Part shown: positions 16,120 to 24,962 of the stretch, one piece after another
Layout of the letters: every line of letters begins with the position of its first letter
Numbering within the stretch: position 1 is the first letter of the stretch
Source: Haloglomus salinum
GTDB lineage: Archaea > Halobacteriota > Halobacteria > Halobacteriales > Haloarculaceae
DNA: 64,000 bases
Assembly: GCF_024298825.1 (NCBI RefSeq)
Contig: NZ_CP101153.1
Span: 3,100,001 to 3,164,000, forward strand
Direction: 5' to 3'
Program-made: the position numbers and the translations under genes
The notes under the pieces: model-generated
What the model saw: the letters and a program-made list of their open reading frames with translations, nothing else
Databases searched by the model: none
What the model was told of the DNA's origin: nothing

Positions 16120-17040
16120 CTACTCGCGCGGCGTCCGGTCCACGAAGTCCACGATCTCCTCGGCGATGGTGGGGCCGGCGTCCTCCTGGAGGAAGTGCAT
16201 CGCGCCCTCGACCCAGGTGTCGGGTTGCTCGTCGGCGGTGGGAATCAGCTCCCGGAGCGGGTCGCGGGCGCCCCGCGTGATGGGGTCCGAATCCGCGAAC
16301 AGGACGAACGCGGGTTTCTCCCACTCGCCGAGTTTCTCGCGGGCGTCGCTCGTGATGTCGCCGCCGTCGCCGCCGTCGGCGCGCGGCACCATGTCCGGCC
16401 ACTCGCGCGCGCCGGCCTTCATGTCCTCCTCGGGGTAGGGGGCCTCGTACGCCGCCAGTTCCGGGTCGCTCAACTCGGTCGCGGTGGCGTTCTGGATGAG
16501 CATCCCGATGGGGAGCTCGTCGACGCGCTCGACGAAGTTCCGGAATTCGTACCACTCGTCGGCCATCTCCGCTTCGCCCGTGGGACAGTCCGTGTTCATC
16601 GGGACGATGCGCGCGAACCGCTCCTGGTTGTTCATGGCCACGGGGAGCCCGACGATGCCGCCCCAGTCCTGGCACACGAGGGTCACGTCGGTCAGGTCGA
16701 GCGTCTCGAGGAACTCCTCGAGCGCGTCGTAGTGGAGTCGGTAGTCGTAGTCCTCGCGCTCGGTGTACTTGTCGGAGCGACCGAAGCCGAGCGCGTCGGG
16801 GACGACCACACGGCCCCGCTCGGCGAGCGTGGGAATCATCTGCCGGTAGAGGAAGCCCCAGGTCGGCTCACCGTGGAGACAGAGGAACGTCTCCTCCGCG
16901 TCGCCGTCGGGGTCCGTGTCCACGTACGCCATCTCGGGCTCGCCCGGTGCGCCCTCGATGGTGGTGTAGTGTGGGTCGTAGTCGTAGTCCGGGATGTCCG
17001 CGAACGCGTCCTCGGGAGTGCTGACTGGTTCGGTTGCCAT
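16120..17040 (-). CDS. Alpha/beta hydrolase, haloalkane dehalogenase-like
   Basis: A 306-residue alpha/beta-fold hydrolase started at MATEPVSTPEDA. It has the haloalkane dehalogenase layout: oxyanion segment HGEPTW (56-61), nucleophile elbow VCQDWGG with D125 followed by the halide-stabilising Trp, a cap domain, then ADSDPITRG with a candidate acid and GAMHFLQED with the catalytic histidine. A nucleophilic Asp instead of Ser excludes ordinary esterases; an epoxide hydrolase remains possible, but the Asp-Trp pair favours dehalogenase. Natural substrate is unknown. Confidence 0.85.
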   Translation of the reverse strand: MATEPVSTPEDAFADIPDYDYDPHYTTIEGAPGEPEMAYVDTDPDGDAEETFLCLHGEPTWGFLYRQMIPTLAERGRVVVPDALGFGRSDKYTEREDYDYRLHYDALEEFLETLDLTDVTLVCQDWGGIVGLPVAMNNQERFARIVPMNTDCPTGEAEMADEWYEFRNFVERVDELPIGMLIQNATATELSDPELAAYEAPYPEEDMKAGAREWPDMVPRADGGDGGDITSDAREKLGEWEKPAFVLFADSDPITRGARDPLRELIPTADEQPDTWVEGAMHFLQEDAGPTIAEEIVDFVDRTPRE

Positions 17041-17162
17041 GTCCGGCCGCGTGCCCGCCACCGACAAAGGTGTTCGGTTCTGGGCGCCCATAGCTTAACG
17101 TTGTTCGACTCTCGCGCACGACCGCGTCACGGTCACTACGCGCCCACCCGTACGCTCCAGCC

Positions 17163-17462
17163 ATGAGCGAGTCGACCGACACGGCCGAGGCGACGGGTAT
17201 CGCAACGTGCGTCCGCCTCACCTACGACGAACGCGAGTACCCCGCTGACGTGCGCGACTGGGTCCTCGAGGGCGTGACCGACGAGACCTTCCTCGCGTCG
17301 TTCCGGCGGCGCCACGACACCGTGACCGGGGGCGAGACCTTCGACGAGTTCGTCTCCTGTGGCTGTGGGTCCCCCCGGGACGTGACTCTGCGAGTCGCGG
17401 CCATCGACGGCGGGTCGCGGGTCGAGGAGTCGACCGACCTCGTGGTCGAGCCGACCGGGTGA
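17163..17462 (+). CDS. Haloarchaeal hypothetical protein with CGCG motif
   Basis: A 99-residue acidic soluble protein. The only notable motif is SCGCGSPRDVTLRV near residues 65-80, which could bind metal, plus one further Cys at ATCVRL. I know no family. It lies between two convergent or tandem metabolic genes and 65 bases upstream of yqeC in the same direction. Confidence 0.6.
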   Translation: MSESTDTAEATGIATCVRLTYDEREYPADVRDWVLEGVTDETFLASFRRRHDTVTGGETFDEFVSCGCGSPRDVTLRVAAIDGGSRVEESTDLVVEPTG

Positions 17463-17527
17463 CACCGGGCCGCCGGTGACCCGTCCGGCAACGGCACGCC
17501 TTTCTCCCGGCCGCCCACAGTTCGGGT

Positions 17528-18274
17528 ATGGACCTCGTCGAGGCGCTGGCCGTCGACGGCCTCGTCTGCGTCGTCGGGGCGGGCGGCAAGAAGACCACCC
17601 TCTACACGCTCGCCGACCGGCTGGACCGCGCGGTCGTCACCGCGACCACCCGCATCCCCGCGTTCCCCGAGGCTGTGGGCCGGCTGGTCGAGACCGACGA
17701 CCCAGTCGCGGCTGTGCGCGGCGCCGGCGACACGCCGGACGAGTGGCCGCTCGGCCTCGCTCCCGGGTGGGCCGACGACGTGCGCTACGAGGGGTACGAC
17801 GCCCGGACGGTCGCCGATGTCGCGCGCGTCGCGGCCGACCGGGGCGTCGACGCGACCCTCGTCAAGGCCGACGGTGCGCGCTCGCGCTGGCTGAAGGCCC
17901 CGGCCGACCACGAACCCGTCGTCCCGACGACGGTGGATACGGTCGTCCCCATCGCGAGCGCCCGCGTCGTCGGCGAACCGCTGGACGAGGAGCACGTCCA
18001 CCGGCCCGAGCGGGTGGCTGCGGTCACTGGTCGCGAGGTTGGGGCGACACTGACGACGGACGACGTGGCTGCGGTCCTCGCGAGCCCCGACGGCGGCCTC
18101 CGGAACGTGCCCGACGATGCGATGGTCGTCGCCCTGGTCAACATGGTCGACGACGACGCGCTCCGGGCGACCGCAGAGGAGATTGCGGCGGGCGTCCTCG
18201 CGCGCAGCGACCGCGTCGACCGCGTCGTCTCCGCCCGGATGGACGAGGCGCGGGTCGTCGCGACGTTCGAGTGA
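17528..18274 (+). CDS. YqeC-like protein (selenium/molybdenum cofactor enzyme maturation)
   Basis: A 248-residue P-loop-like protein of the YqeC family. The N-terminus VVGAGGKKTTLYTLADRL is the glycine-rich nucleotide site typical of the family, followed by VTATTRIPAFP, and KADGARSRWLKAPADHEPVVP in the centre. YqeC was linked by genome comparison to selenium-dependent molybdenum hydroxylases; its reaction is unknown. No selenium genes are visible nearby, but mobA and a molybdenum formate dehydrogenase follow, which supports a molybdoenzyme-related role. Confidence 0.85.
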   Translation: MDLVEALAVDGLVCVVGAGGKKTTLYTLADRLDRAVVTATTRIPAFPEAVGRLVETDDPVAAVRGAGDTPDEWPLGLAPGWADDVRYEGYDARTVADVARVAADRGVDATLVKADGARSRWLKAPADHEPVVPTTVDTVVPIASARVVGEPLDEEHVHRPERVAAVTGREVGATLTTDDVAAVLASPDGGLRNVPDDAMVVALVNMVDDDALRATAEEIAAGVLARSDRVDRVVSARMDEARVVATFE

Positions 18275-18338
18275 GCCCGCGACGGAGCCGTTCGGCGAGA
18301 ACGCTTATCCGGCTGCTCCGTCTCCGGTGGGACAACTG

Positions 18339-18515
18339 ATGGGCTTCTTCAACAAGGTCGGTCGACAGGTCGAACAGTTCTCCCAGACCGCGAAGGATGT
18401 CGCCGAGCAGCAGGCCGACTACCGATGTCGGACCTGTGAGGAGCAGTTCCACACCGACCACGACACGTGCCCGGAGTGCGGTGCCGAGACGGTCGTGGCG
18501 GTCGAGCCGGAGTGA
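18339..18515 (+). CDS. Small zinc-ribbon protein
   Basis: A 58-residue protein with an N-terminal amphipathic helix (MGFFNKVGRQVEQFSQTAKD) and a C-terminal zinc ribbon formed by CRTC and CPEC. Such single-ribbon proteins are common in haloarchaea and have no assigned function. It lies between yqeC and mobA, in the yqeC direction, with a 64-base gap. Confidence 0.75.
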   Translation: MGFFNKVGRQVEQFSQTAKDVAEQQADYRCRTCEEQFHTDHDTCPECGAETVVAVEPE

Positions 18516-18537
18516 GGCCCGAGCGTCGCTCGCGCCA

Positions 18538-19185
18538 TCACTCCCCGTGGAACCGCGCCTCGGCGGCGGTCAGCTCCTCGCGCGTGTTGACGTTCTCGAA
18601 GCTGTCGCGCCAGCCGTTCGTACGGAGCATCGACTCCTCGACCACGGTCCAGTCCAGGTCCTCGAGCGGTGCGAGGATCTTCGACGCACCCCGGTCGAGT
18701 GCGCGGTCGCAGGCGTCGGCCATCGCCTCGGCGCGGTAGACTGCCTGCGTCGTCTGGAACCACTCCCCGATGCGTGGGACGGCGGCGTCGTGTCCGGCCG
18801 CCCGGTCGAACAGGTACCGGACGAGCGAGCCGTCGACGAACGGCATGTCCCCGGCGACGACGACGGCGAACTCGGTCGGGACCGCGCGAAGGCCCGTCCG
18901 GATACCGGCCATCGGCCCGGCATCGGGGTCGGGGTCGACGGCGAACGCGATGTCGGCGTCGAGGCCGTCGAGTGCGGCCGCGAACGCGTCGCGCTGGTCG
19001 GCCCGGCAGTTGACGACGACCGTCTCCACGGCGGGGACGAGCCGGGCGACGGTCCGACGGAGTAGCGGCTCGCCCGCGAGGTCCGCGAGCAGTTTGTCGC
19101 CGCCCTCGAAGCGGGTGGCGCGGCCGCCGCCGAGAACCACGGCCGTCCGGTCCGTTGTCCCGTCACCGGCGGTCTCTGTCGCCAT
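18538..19185 (-). CDS. mobA: Molybdenum cofactor guanylyltransferase
   Basis: MobA attaches GMP to molybdopterin to give the MGD cofactor. The 215 residues, from MATETAGDGTTDR, hold the nucleotidyltransferase signature VVLGGGRATRFEGGDKLLADLAGEPLL divided over residues 19-45, DPDPDAGPMAGIRTGL, and VVAGDMPFVDGSLV with the metal-binding aspartate. The bis-MGD formate dehydrogenase encoded nearby would need this product. It is convergent with the small zinc-ribbon gene and divergent from the 19269 lipoprotein gene. Confidence 0.9.
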   Translation of the reverse strand: MATETAGDGTTDRTAVVLGGGRATRFEGGDKLLADLAGEPLLRRTVARLVPAVETVVVNCRADQRDAFAAALDGLDADIAFAVDPDPDAGPMAGIRTGLRAVPTEFAVVVAGDMPFVDGSLVRYLFDRAAGHDAAVPRIGEWFQTTQAVYRAEAMADACDRALDRGASKILAPLEDLDWTVVEESMLRTNGWRDSFENVNTREELTAAEARFHGE

Positions 19186-19268
19186 GCGGCGAGATACGGG
19201 CGCCCGCGGCAAAACCGCAGCGTCCCGGGACGGACAAGACACTTGCCGGACGCCTCGTAGCCCCAATC

Positions 19269-20819
19269 ATGTCCCCGAGCGGAGACGCTACCGGTCGGTG
19301 GGGGTCACGGCGACGTCTGCTGCTCGGCGGTGTCGTCCTCCTCCTGGCGCTCGCAGGGTGTGGCAGCCCACAGCCCGCTCCCGAGGTCTGCTACGGCTGC
19401 AGCGACAACGGCGCGGTACGCGGCCTCCCATCGAACGCGACGACCGGTGACAGCGTCACACACCTCTATCTCGTGCCGGCGTCCGGCGACGAGCCGCGCG
19501 TGGAGGCCCGGACGCGGGTCGGCCTCGACGCGGCCGAGGCGTTCCGAACGAACGCCTCCCGCCGCGAGGCAGTTCGCCGGGCCGTCCTGGCGGCGAGGGA
19601 TGCCGATTCCGGTGGACCGGATGGTCCGTCACCGACCCCGACACCCCGGTACCAGGGGCCCGATGGCCGCCCGACCTACCCCGTGGCAGCGTTCGAGGCG
19701 CGCGACCTCTCCGTCGGGACGGAGACAGACAGCCTCGTCGTCGACTTCCGGGTAGCGGGCATCCCCGGCGTCGACGCCGCGGAGACGCCGCCGCTCGTGG
19801 GGCGTGGACCCGGTGGCACCGTGCTGGTCGACCGCTTCAACGTCCGGGACGGGCGGAACCCTCACCCAGGCAACGACGGGTTCACGTACACGCTCGCGAC
19901 CGACCGGCTCGTCGTCCACGCGCCGCCCGGGACACGCCCCGTCGTCGCCCCGGACGACGCCACCGTCTACGACGACCGGGTCGTCCTCCGGTCGCTTCCG
20001 GCGGATACGAACCTGGTGTTCGCGCCGGAGGGGAGCACGGGCACGCTCGCCGCCCACGCGACGCTGACGGCGGACCGACTCGGCTGGGTCGTCCCGGACT
20101 CGTTCTGGGTCGCGCTCCTCCCGACGCTCCAGCTCGGCCTCCTCCTGAGTGGCATCCGGGCCGGGGAGGCCAGCGGCACCCGGTACGCCATCGGCGCGTT
20201 GCTGCTGGCGCTCCTGCTGACGCTGGGGCCGTTCGCCCTCTTCCTCGGCCCGCTCGGGCTCGTGGGTGTCGGCCTCGTGCTGCTGGTCGCGCTCGCACTG
20301 CTGTGGCGTGCCGGCGGTGCCGGGAGCGGCACGGACGAGAGCGGTCCCGCCCCCGATGGGTCTGCCGATGCCACCGGGAGCGGTCGACGGCTCCCGACGC
20401 TAGCGGGCCTCCGCGCCGGCATCGAGCCGTGGCTGGCGCCGGTCGCCGGCGTGGTCGTCGCCGTGTCGCTCCTCACCGTCGTCGCCGCGGCGGCTGGCGG
20501 CGGGCCGGTAGCTGGACTGCTGTTCGTCACTGGGGGGGTCCTCCCCATCGCGGGGACGCTCGGCCTCGGGTGGCTGGCGCGGCGCGCGGCCGAGAGCGAG
20601 CGTCCCAGCCGGCTGCTGGTGTCGCTGATACTCGTGGCGCCGTGGCTGCTCGCCGTCGGGTACGTCGCCGGGCGCGGTATCCCGGATAGCATCGAAGCGG
20701 TGACCCTGGTGCTCGTCTGGGGGACCGGCGTCACGCTGGTCGGGTACGTGGCCTACCGGGTCTCGGCCCGGTTCGCGCCCGACCCGGATGCCGATGACGA
20801 CGCTGGCGACACCGACTGA
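19269..20819 (+). CDS. Lipoprotein with C-terminal membrane block, unknown function
   Basis: A 516-residue protein. It opens with a signal sequence ending in the lipobox LALAGCG, immediately followed by a second cysteine pair CYGC, so the N-terminus is lipid-anchored outside. About 240 residues of beta-rich extracellular sequence follow, including VVDFRVAGIPGVDAAE and DRFNVRDGRN. From about residue 275 to the end there are seven or so transmembrane helices broken by a charged loop. No family name comes to mind; the mix of lipobox and polytopic tail is unusual. Confidence 0.7.
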   Translation: MSPSGDATGRWGSRRRLLLGGVVLLLALAGCGSPQPAPEVCYGCSDNGAVRGLPSNATTGDSVTHLYLVPASGDEPRVEARTRVGLDAAEAFRTNASRREAVRRAVLAARDADSGGPDGPSPTPTPRYQGPDGRPTYPVAAFEARDLSVGTETDSLVVDFRVAGIPGVDAAETPPLVGRGPGGTVLVDRFNVRDGRNPHPGNDGFTYTLATDRLVVHAPPGTRPVVAPDDATVYDDRVVLRSLPADTNLVFAPEGSTGTLAAHATLTADRLGWVVPDSFWVALLPTLQLGLLLSGIRAGEASGTRYAIGALLLALLLTLGPFALFLGPLGLVGVGLVLLVALALLWRAGGAGSGTDESGPAPDGSADATGSGRRLPTLAGLRAGIEPWLAPVAGVVVAVSLLTVVAAAAGGGPVAGLLFVTGGVLPIAGTLGLGWLARRAAESERPSRLLVSLILVAPWLLAVGYVAGRGIPDSIEAVTLVLVWGTGVTLVGYVAYRVSARFAPDPDADDDAGDTD

Positions 20820-20824
20820 GCGCG

Positions 20825-21577
20825 CTATCGCTCGGCGACCGCGACGAGTTCCTGCGACGTGGTCTCGAGCGGGCCGCCGTCGAAGCCGCCGTAGAACGTC
20901 CAGTCCGAGAAGCCGGCGTCGGCGAACAGGAGTTCGAACTCGCGTTTCGTCACGAGCGCGAGAGGCGTCTCCGTCTCGAACACCACGTCACCGTCGGCGT
21001 CGACCACCTCGCGGTGCTGGGTCCCGACCCGCTCGATGGCATCGTCCAGTTCCATCACGTCTCGGAGGGTGTAGGTCGCGCCGTCGACCGCCACCTCGAT
21101 TTCGCTGGGCTCGCCGTAGGTCTCGGCGACGAAGTGGGGGTCCGGGGCGAACGTGTTCAGCGCGAACCGGCTGCCGGGTGCGAGCGCATCGTGGATGTTC
21201 TGCAGTGCGGCGCGCTGGTCGGCCAGCGAGGTGACGAGGTTGAACACGCGCGCCGGGCAGTAGACGAGGCCGTACTCGCGGTCGGGGTCGAACGTGGTCA
21301 CGTCGGCCTGCCGGACCGAGACGTCGATTCCCTCCGCGTCGGCCGTTTCGCGCAGGTGTGCGAGCCGCGCTGCCGAGAGGTCGATGCCGTCGATGTCGAT
21401 GCCGTCACGTCGGAGTTCGAGGTAGACGCGGCCGGTGCCGACGCCGACCTCCAGTGCGGGGCCGTCGGCCTCCCGGGCGAGCCGGCGGTAGAACGCCACG
21501 TCCTCGGTCCAGGGCAGGTCGCTCGCGTCGGTCCAGGCGTCGTAGACCGCTGCCTCGAAGGCGTCCGTATCGTCCAT
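20825..21577 (-). CDS. SAM-dependent methyltransferase, class I
   Basis: A 250-residue methyltransferase started at MDDTDAFEAAVYD. The SAM-binding motif is ALEVGVGTGRVYLEL with the acidic ribose-binding residues in GIDLSAARLAHL, and the post-motif region DVTTFDPDREYGLVYCPARVF fits a small-molecule methyltransferase. The long in-frame extension upstream of 21577 is Arg/Pro/Ser-rich and is not accepted. Substrate is unknown. It lies downstream of, and reads in the same direction as, the formate dehydrogenase genes with an 88-base gap. Confidence 0.88.
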   Translation of the reverse strand: MDDTDAFEAAVYDAWTDASDLPWTEDVAFYRRLAREADGPALEVGVGTGRVYLELRRDGIDIDGIDLSAARLAHLRETADAEGIDVSVRQADVTTFDPDREYGLVYCPARVFNLVTSLADQRAALQNIHDALAPGSRFALNTFAPDPHFVAETYGEPSEIEVAVDGATYTLRDVMELDDAIERVGTQHREVVDADGDVVFETETPLALVTKREFELLFADAGFSDWTFYGGFDGGPLETTSQELVAVAER

Positions 21578-21665
21578 GCCGGGGACGTGGGCGCGCCCGA
21601 CAAGTACCTTCCCGGTGGGTGTGAGCGGTTCCCGGGCCCCCCGTGCCCTCGGTCGTCGCTCGCTA

Positions 21666-24600
21666 TCAGTCGTCGCCAGCCGCCTCGTCGGGGGCCTCCT
21701 CGGGCCGGTCTGGCGCGAGGTCGTCGACGCCCGTCGGGTCCTCGATGGCCTCGACACGGACGCTCGCGACCTTGTACTCGGGGATGCCGCTGGTCGGGTC
21801 GTACGTCTCGTCGGTGAGGACGTTGGCCGCGCCCTCGGCGAAATGCATCGGGACGAAGACGACGCCCTCGCCGACGCGGTCGGTGACCTGCGCGCGGACC
21901 GTGATGTCACCGCGCCGCGAGGCCACGCGGACCGCGTCCCCGTCGGCGATGCCCAGCGTCTCGGCCGTCGCGGGGTTCACCTCGACGAACGACTCGCCGA
22001 CGTGGCGCATGATGCCCTCGACACGCCGGGTGAGGGTACCGGTGTGGAAGTGGTACATCACGCGCCCGGTCGTGAGCGTGAGCGGGTAGTCCTCGTCCGG
22101 GAGTTCGCCGGGCCGGCCCATGTCTGCCGGGACGAACCGCGCTTCCCCATCCTGGAAGTTGAACCCGTCCTCGTAGAGGAAGCGCGTGCCGGGGTCGGTG
22201 GCGTCGGTGCAGGGCCACTGCAACCCGCCCTCGGCGTCGAGGCGGTCGTGCGAGATACCACCGTAGATGGGCGCGACCTCGGCAACCTCGTCCATAATCT
22301 CGGCCGTTGACTGGTAATTCCAGTCGTGCCCGAGCTCTCTCGCGAGTTGCTGCAGTATCTCCCAGTCCGGCTTCGCGTCGCCGGGCGGCGAGACGGCTTC
22401 GCCGACCAGCTGGACCCGTCGCTCCGTGTTGGTGAAGGTACCGTCCTTCTCGGCGAACGATGCGGCGGGCAGGACCACGTCCGCGTGCTCGGCAGTCTCG
22501 GTCAGGAACACGTCCTGCACGACGAGGAAGTCGAGTTCCGAGAGCCCCTCCTCGGCGTGCTGGAGGTCGGGTTCGGAGAGGGCCGGGTTCTCGCCCATCA
22601 CGTAGAGGCCCCTGACATCACCCTCGTGGATGGCCTGGAAGGTCTCGGTCACCTTCAGCCCCACCGCCTCGGGCGGGCGGGTGCCCCACGCCCGCTCGAA
22701 CGCGTCGGCCACCTCGGGGTCCGTGGGGTCCTGATAGCCCGGCAGCTTGTTCGGGAGCGTCCCCATGTCGCCACCCCCGCCCTGGACGTTGTTGTGGCCG
22801 CGGAACGGGCTGAGGCCGGCGTTGGGCTTGCCGACGTGCCCCGTGACGAGGGCGAGGTTCGCGACCGCGAGGACGTTCCGGGTGCCGTGGCCGTGCTGGG
22901 TGAGGCCCATCGCCCAGCCGAAGACGCAGGTGTCGGCCGCCGCGATGGCGGTGGCCGTCTCGGCCAGGTCCTCGGGTGCGACCCCCGCGAGGCGCTCGAC
23001 CTCCGCGGGCGTGAAGGGGTCGACCTTCTCGCGCAGCGCCTCGAAGTTCCGGACGTGCTCGTCGACGAACGCATCGTCGTACAGGTCGTGCTCGATGACG
23101 TACCGGGTCAGGCCGTTGAGCCAGGCGATGTCGTAGCCCGGTCGGGTCCGGGTGTACTGGTCGGCGTGCTCGGCGATGCCGGTCTTCCGGGGGTCGTAGA
23201 CGTGCAGCGTCGCGCCGTCGCGGACGTTGCGCTTGATGTGGGTCGCCAGCACCGGGTGTGACTCCGTGGTGTTCGAGCCCGTGATGAGGTAGCAGTCCGT
23301 GTTCGCCACGTCGTCGATACTGTTGGACATGGCGCCGTAGCCGACGGTCTGGAGCAGCGCCGCGACCGTCGAGGAGTGACAGAGCCGCGCGCAGTTGTCG
23401 ACGTTCGGCGTCTCCAGCACCGCGCGCGCGAACTTCTGGAGCAGGTAGTCCTCCTCGTTGGTACATTTCGAGGAGGCGAAGGCCGATAGCGCCTCGGGGC
23501 CGTGCTCGCGCTTGATGTCGCGCAGGCCGTCGGCGACGCGCTCGATGGCCGTCTCCCACGAGACCTCGCGGAAGCCGTCCGGCCCGGGCGTGTTCGGCCC
23601 CGCCGACGCGTCGCGCACGAGCGGGCTGGTGAGGCGGTCGTCGCTCCCGACGAACTCGTAGCCGAACTTCCCCTTCACGCAGGTCGAGAAGTCGTTCGCG
23701 GGCGCGTGGTCCGGGTCGGTCGGCCGGACGGCCTTGATGTCATCGTCCTTGCTGTGGACCTCGAACCGGCAGCCGACGGCGCAGTAGCCACAGGTGGTCT
23801 CTGTCGTCTCGATGTCCCGCGAGCGGAACCCCGCGACGCCACTCGCGATGTCGAACAGCCGCCCCTCGGAGAGCGTCCTCGCGGCCACGGCCTCGGCCGC
23901 GTGCTCACCCTCCAGGAACGCGCGCTTGCCGGCGTCGCGGGCGGCCTGCCGGGCCTTCCGTTTGGCCTTCGCCATGAACCGCGCCACGCCCGACAGGTCG
24001 TCGTCGATGGCTCCGGCCCCCCCGGCCTCGTTGCCCAGTCCACCGCCCGCGTCGGGCCGGTCGGCGGTTGCGACGGGTTCGGCCTCGTGGACCGTTCCCA
24101 CGCTGTTCTTCTGTGTGAACCCCGGGATGGGGAGCGTCGTCGAATCGGCGTAGTCGCTCTCGACGAGCGAGCCGGTCGGGCAGACGGTGGCGCAGTGGCC
24201 ACACGAGACGCAGGTCGAGTCGGCCATCGTGTCGGCCTCGCTCATGAATCCGATGCGGGGCTCGCCGTCCTCGTCCGTCTCGATTCGCAGGACGCCCTCC
24301 ACCTGCACGTCGTTGCAGGCCTCGACACAGCGGTTACAGAGGATGCACTTGTTGCGGTCGATCTGGATGACGCCGGAGGTGTCGTCGATGGGCTCGTACG
24401 CGCTCCGGTCGTCCAGCACCCCGTAGCGCGGGTGCTCCACGTCGGCCTCGATGGCGGCGTCCTGGAGTTCACAGCGGCCGTTCTTCCCGCAGGTGGTACA
24501 GCGGAGGTTGTGGTTCGAGAGGACGAGGTCGAGGTTGACAGAGCGTGCCTCGGCCGCGTCCGGGGCGTCCGTGCTGACCGTCGCGCCGTCCTCGACCGGG

Positions 24601-24962
24601 TGGCTGCACGAGGGGACCAGCCCCTCGTCGGTCTCGACGACGCAGGTCCGGCAGGTGGATCGAGGACCGATCTCCTCGGCCGCCTCCGTGTCGCGGTCGT
24701 AGTGACACAGCGCGGGCACGTCTGTACCCGCGTCCGCGGCCTCCACCGCGTCGAGGAGGGTCGCACCCGCCGGGACGGCGACGGCCTCCCCGTCGACGGT
24801 GACGGTCACCATCTCGTCGTCCGGGTCCGCGCCGCGTGCCGAGTATCGCGGCGGGTCGTTCGCCGTGCCGGTGCGGAAGTCCTCCGTCAGCGGCGTCGAG
24901 GGCCGCGGGTCCTCGATATCGGGGACGCGTGGGCGCTCCCCGGATTCGTCGTCGGCGCTCAC
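21666..24962 (-). CDS. Formate dehydrogenase subunit alpha (NuoG-like N-terminus, bis-MGD)
   Basis: A roughly 1098-residue molybdoenzyme. In order: a 2Fe-2S domain with CRTCVVE and CSHP, a His-Cys cluster CTTCGKNGRCELQ, two 4Fe-4S ferredoxin motifs CILCNRCVEACN and CVSCGHCATVCP, a haloarchaeal linker of about 80 residues, then the molybdopterin domain with the proximal 4Fe-4S motif CGYCAVGCRFEV and GHNNVQGGGGDMG. The Mo ligand position NCARLCHSS has cysteine, so it is not a selenoprotein. It begins with GTG overlapping the stop of the beta-subunit gene. It should oxidise formate to CO2. Confidence 0.92.
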   Translation of the reverse strand: MSADDESGERPRVPDIEDPRPSTPLTEDFRTGTANDPPRYSARGADPDDEMVTVTVDGEAVAVPAGATLLDAVEAADAGTDVPALCHYDRDTEAAEEIGPRSTCRTCVVETDEGLVPSCSHPVEDGATVSTDAPDAAEARSVNLDLVLSNHNLRCTTCGKNGRCELQDAAIEADVEHPRYGVLDDRSAYEPIDDTSGVIQIDRNKCILCNRCVEACNDVQVEGVLRIETDEDGEPRIGFMSEADTMADSTCVSCGHCATVCPTGSLVESDYADSTTLPIPGFTQKNSVGTVHEAEPVATADRPDAGGGLGNEAGGAGAIDDDLSGVARFMAKAKRKARQAARDAGKRAFLEGEHAAEAVAARTLSEGRLFDIASGVAGFRSRDIETTETTCGYCAVGCRFEVHSKDDDIKAVRPTDPDHAPANDFSTCVKGKFGYEFVGSDDRLTSPLVRDASAGPNTPGPDGFREVSWETAIERVADGLRDIKREHGPEALSAFASSKCTNEEDYLLQKFARAVLETPNVDNCARLCHSSTVAALLQTVGYGAMSNSIDDVANTDCYLITGSNTTESHPVLATHIKRNVRDGATLHVYDPRKTGIAEHADQYTRTRPGYDIAWLNGLTRYVIEHDLYDDAFVDEHVRNFEALREKVDPFTPAEVERLAGVAPEDLAETATAIAAADTCVFGWAMGLTQHGHGTRNVLAVANLALVTGHVGKPNAGLSPFRGHNNVQGGGGDMGTLPNKLPGYQDPTDPEVADAFERAWGTRPPEAVGLKVTETFQAIHEGDVRGLYVMGENPALSEPDLQHAEEGLSELDFLVVQDVFLTETAEHADVVLPAASFAEKDGTFTNTERRVQLVGEAVSPPGDAKPDWEILQQLARELGHDWNYQSTAEIMDEVAEVAPIYGGISHDRLDAEGGLQWPCTDATDPGTRFLYEDGFNFQDGEARFVPADMGRPGELPDEDYPLTLTTGRVMYHFHTGTLTRRVEGIMRHVGESFVEVNPATAETLGIADGDAVRVASRRGDITVRAQVTDRVGEGVVFVPMHFAEGAANVLTDETYDPTSGIPEYKVASVRVEAIEDPTGVDDLAPDRPEEAPDEAAGDD

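Noticed and set aside
21578-21910. N-terminal extension of the methyltransferase
   Set aside because: The region is antisense to fdhA and rich in Arg/Ser/Thr.
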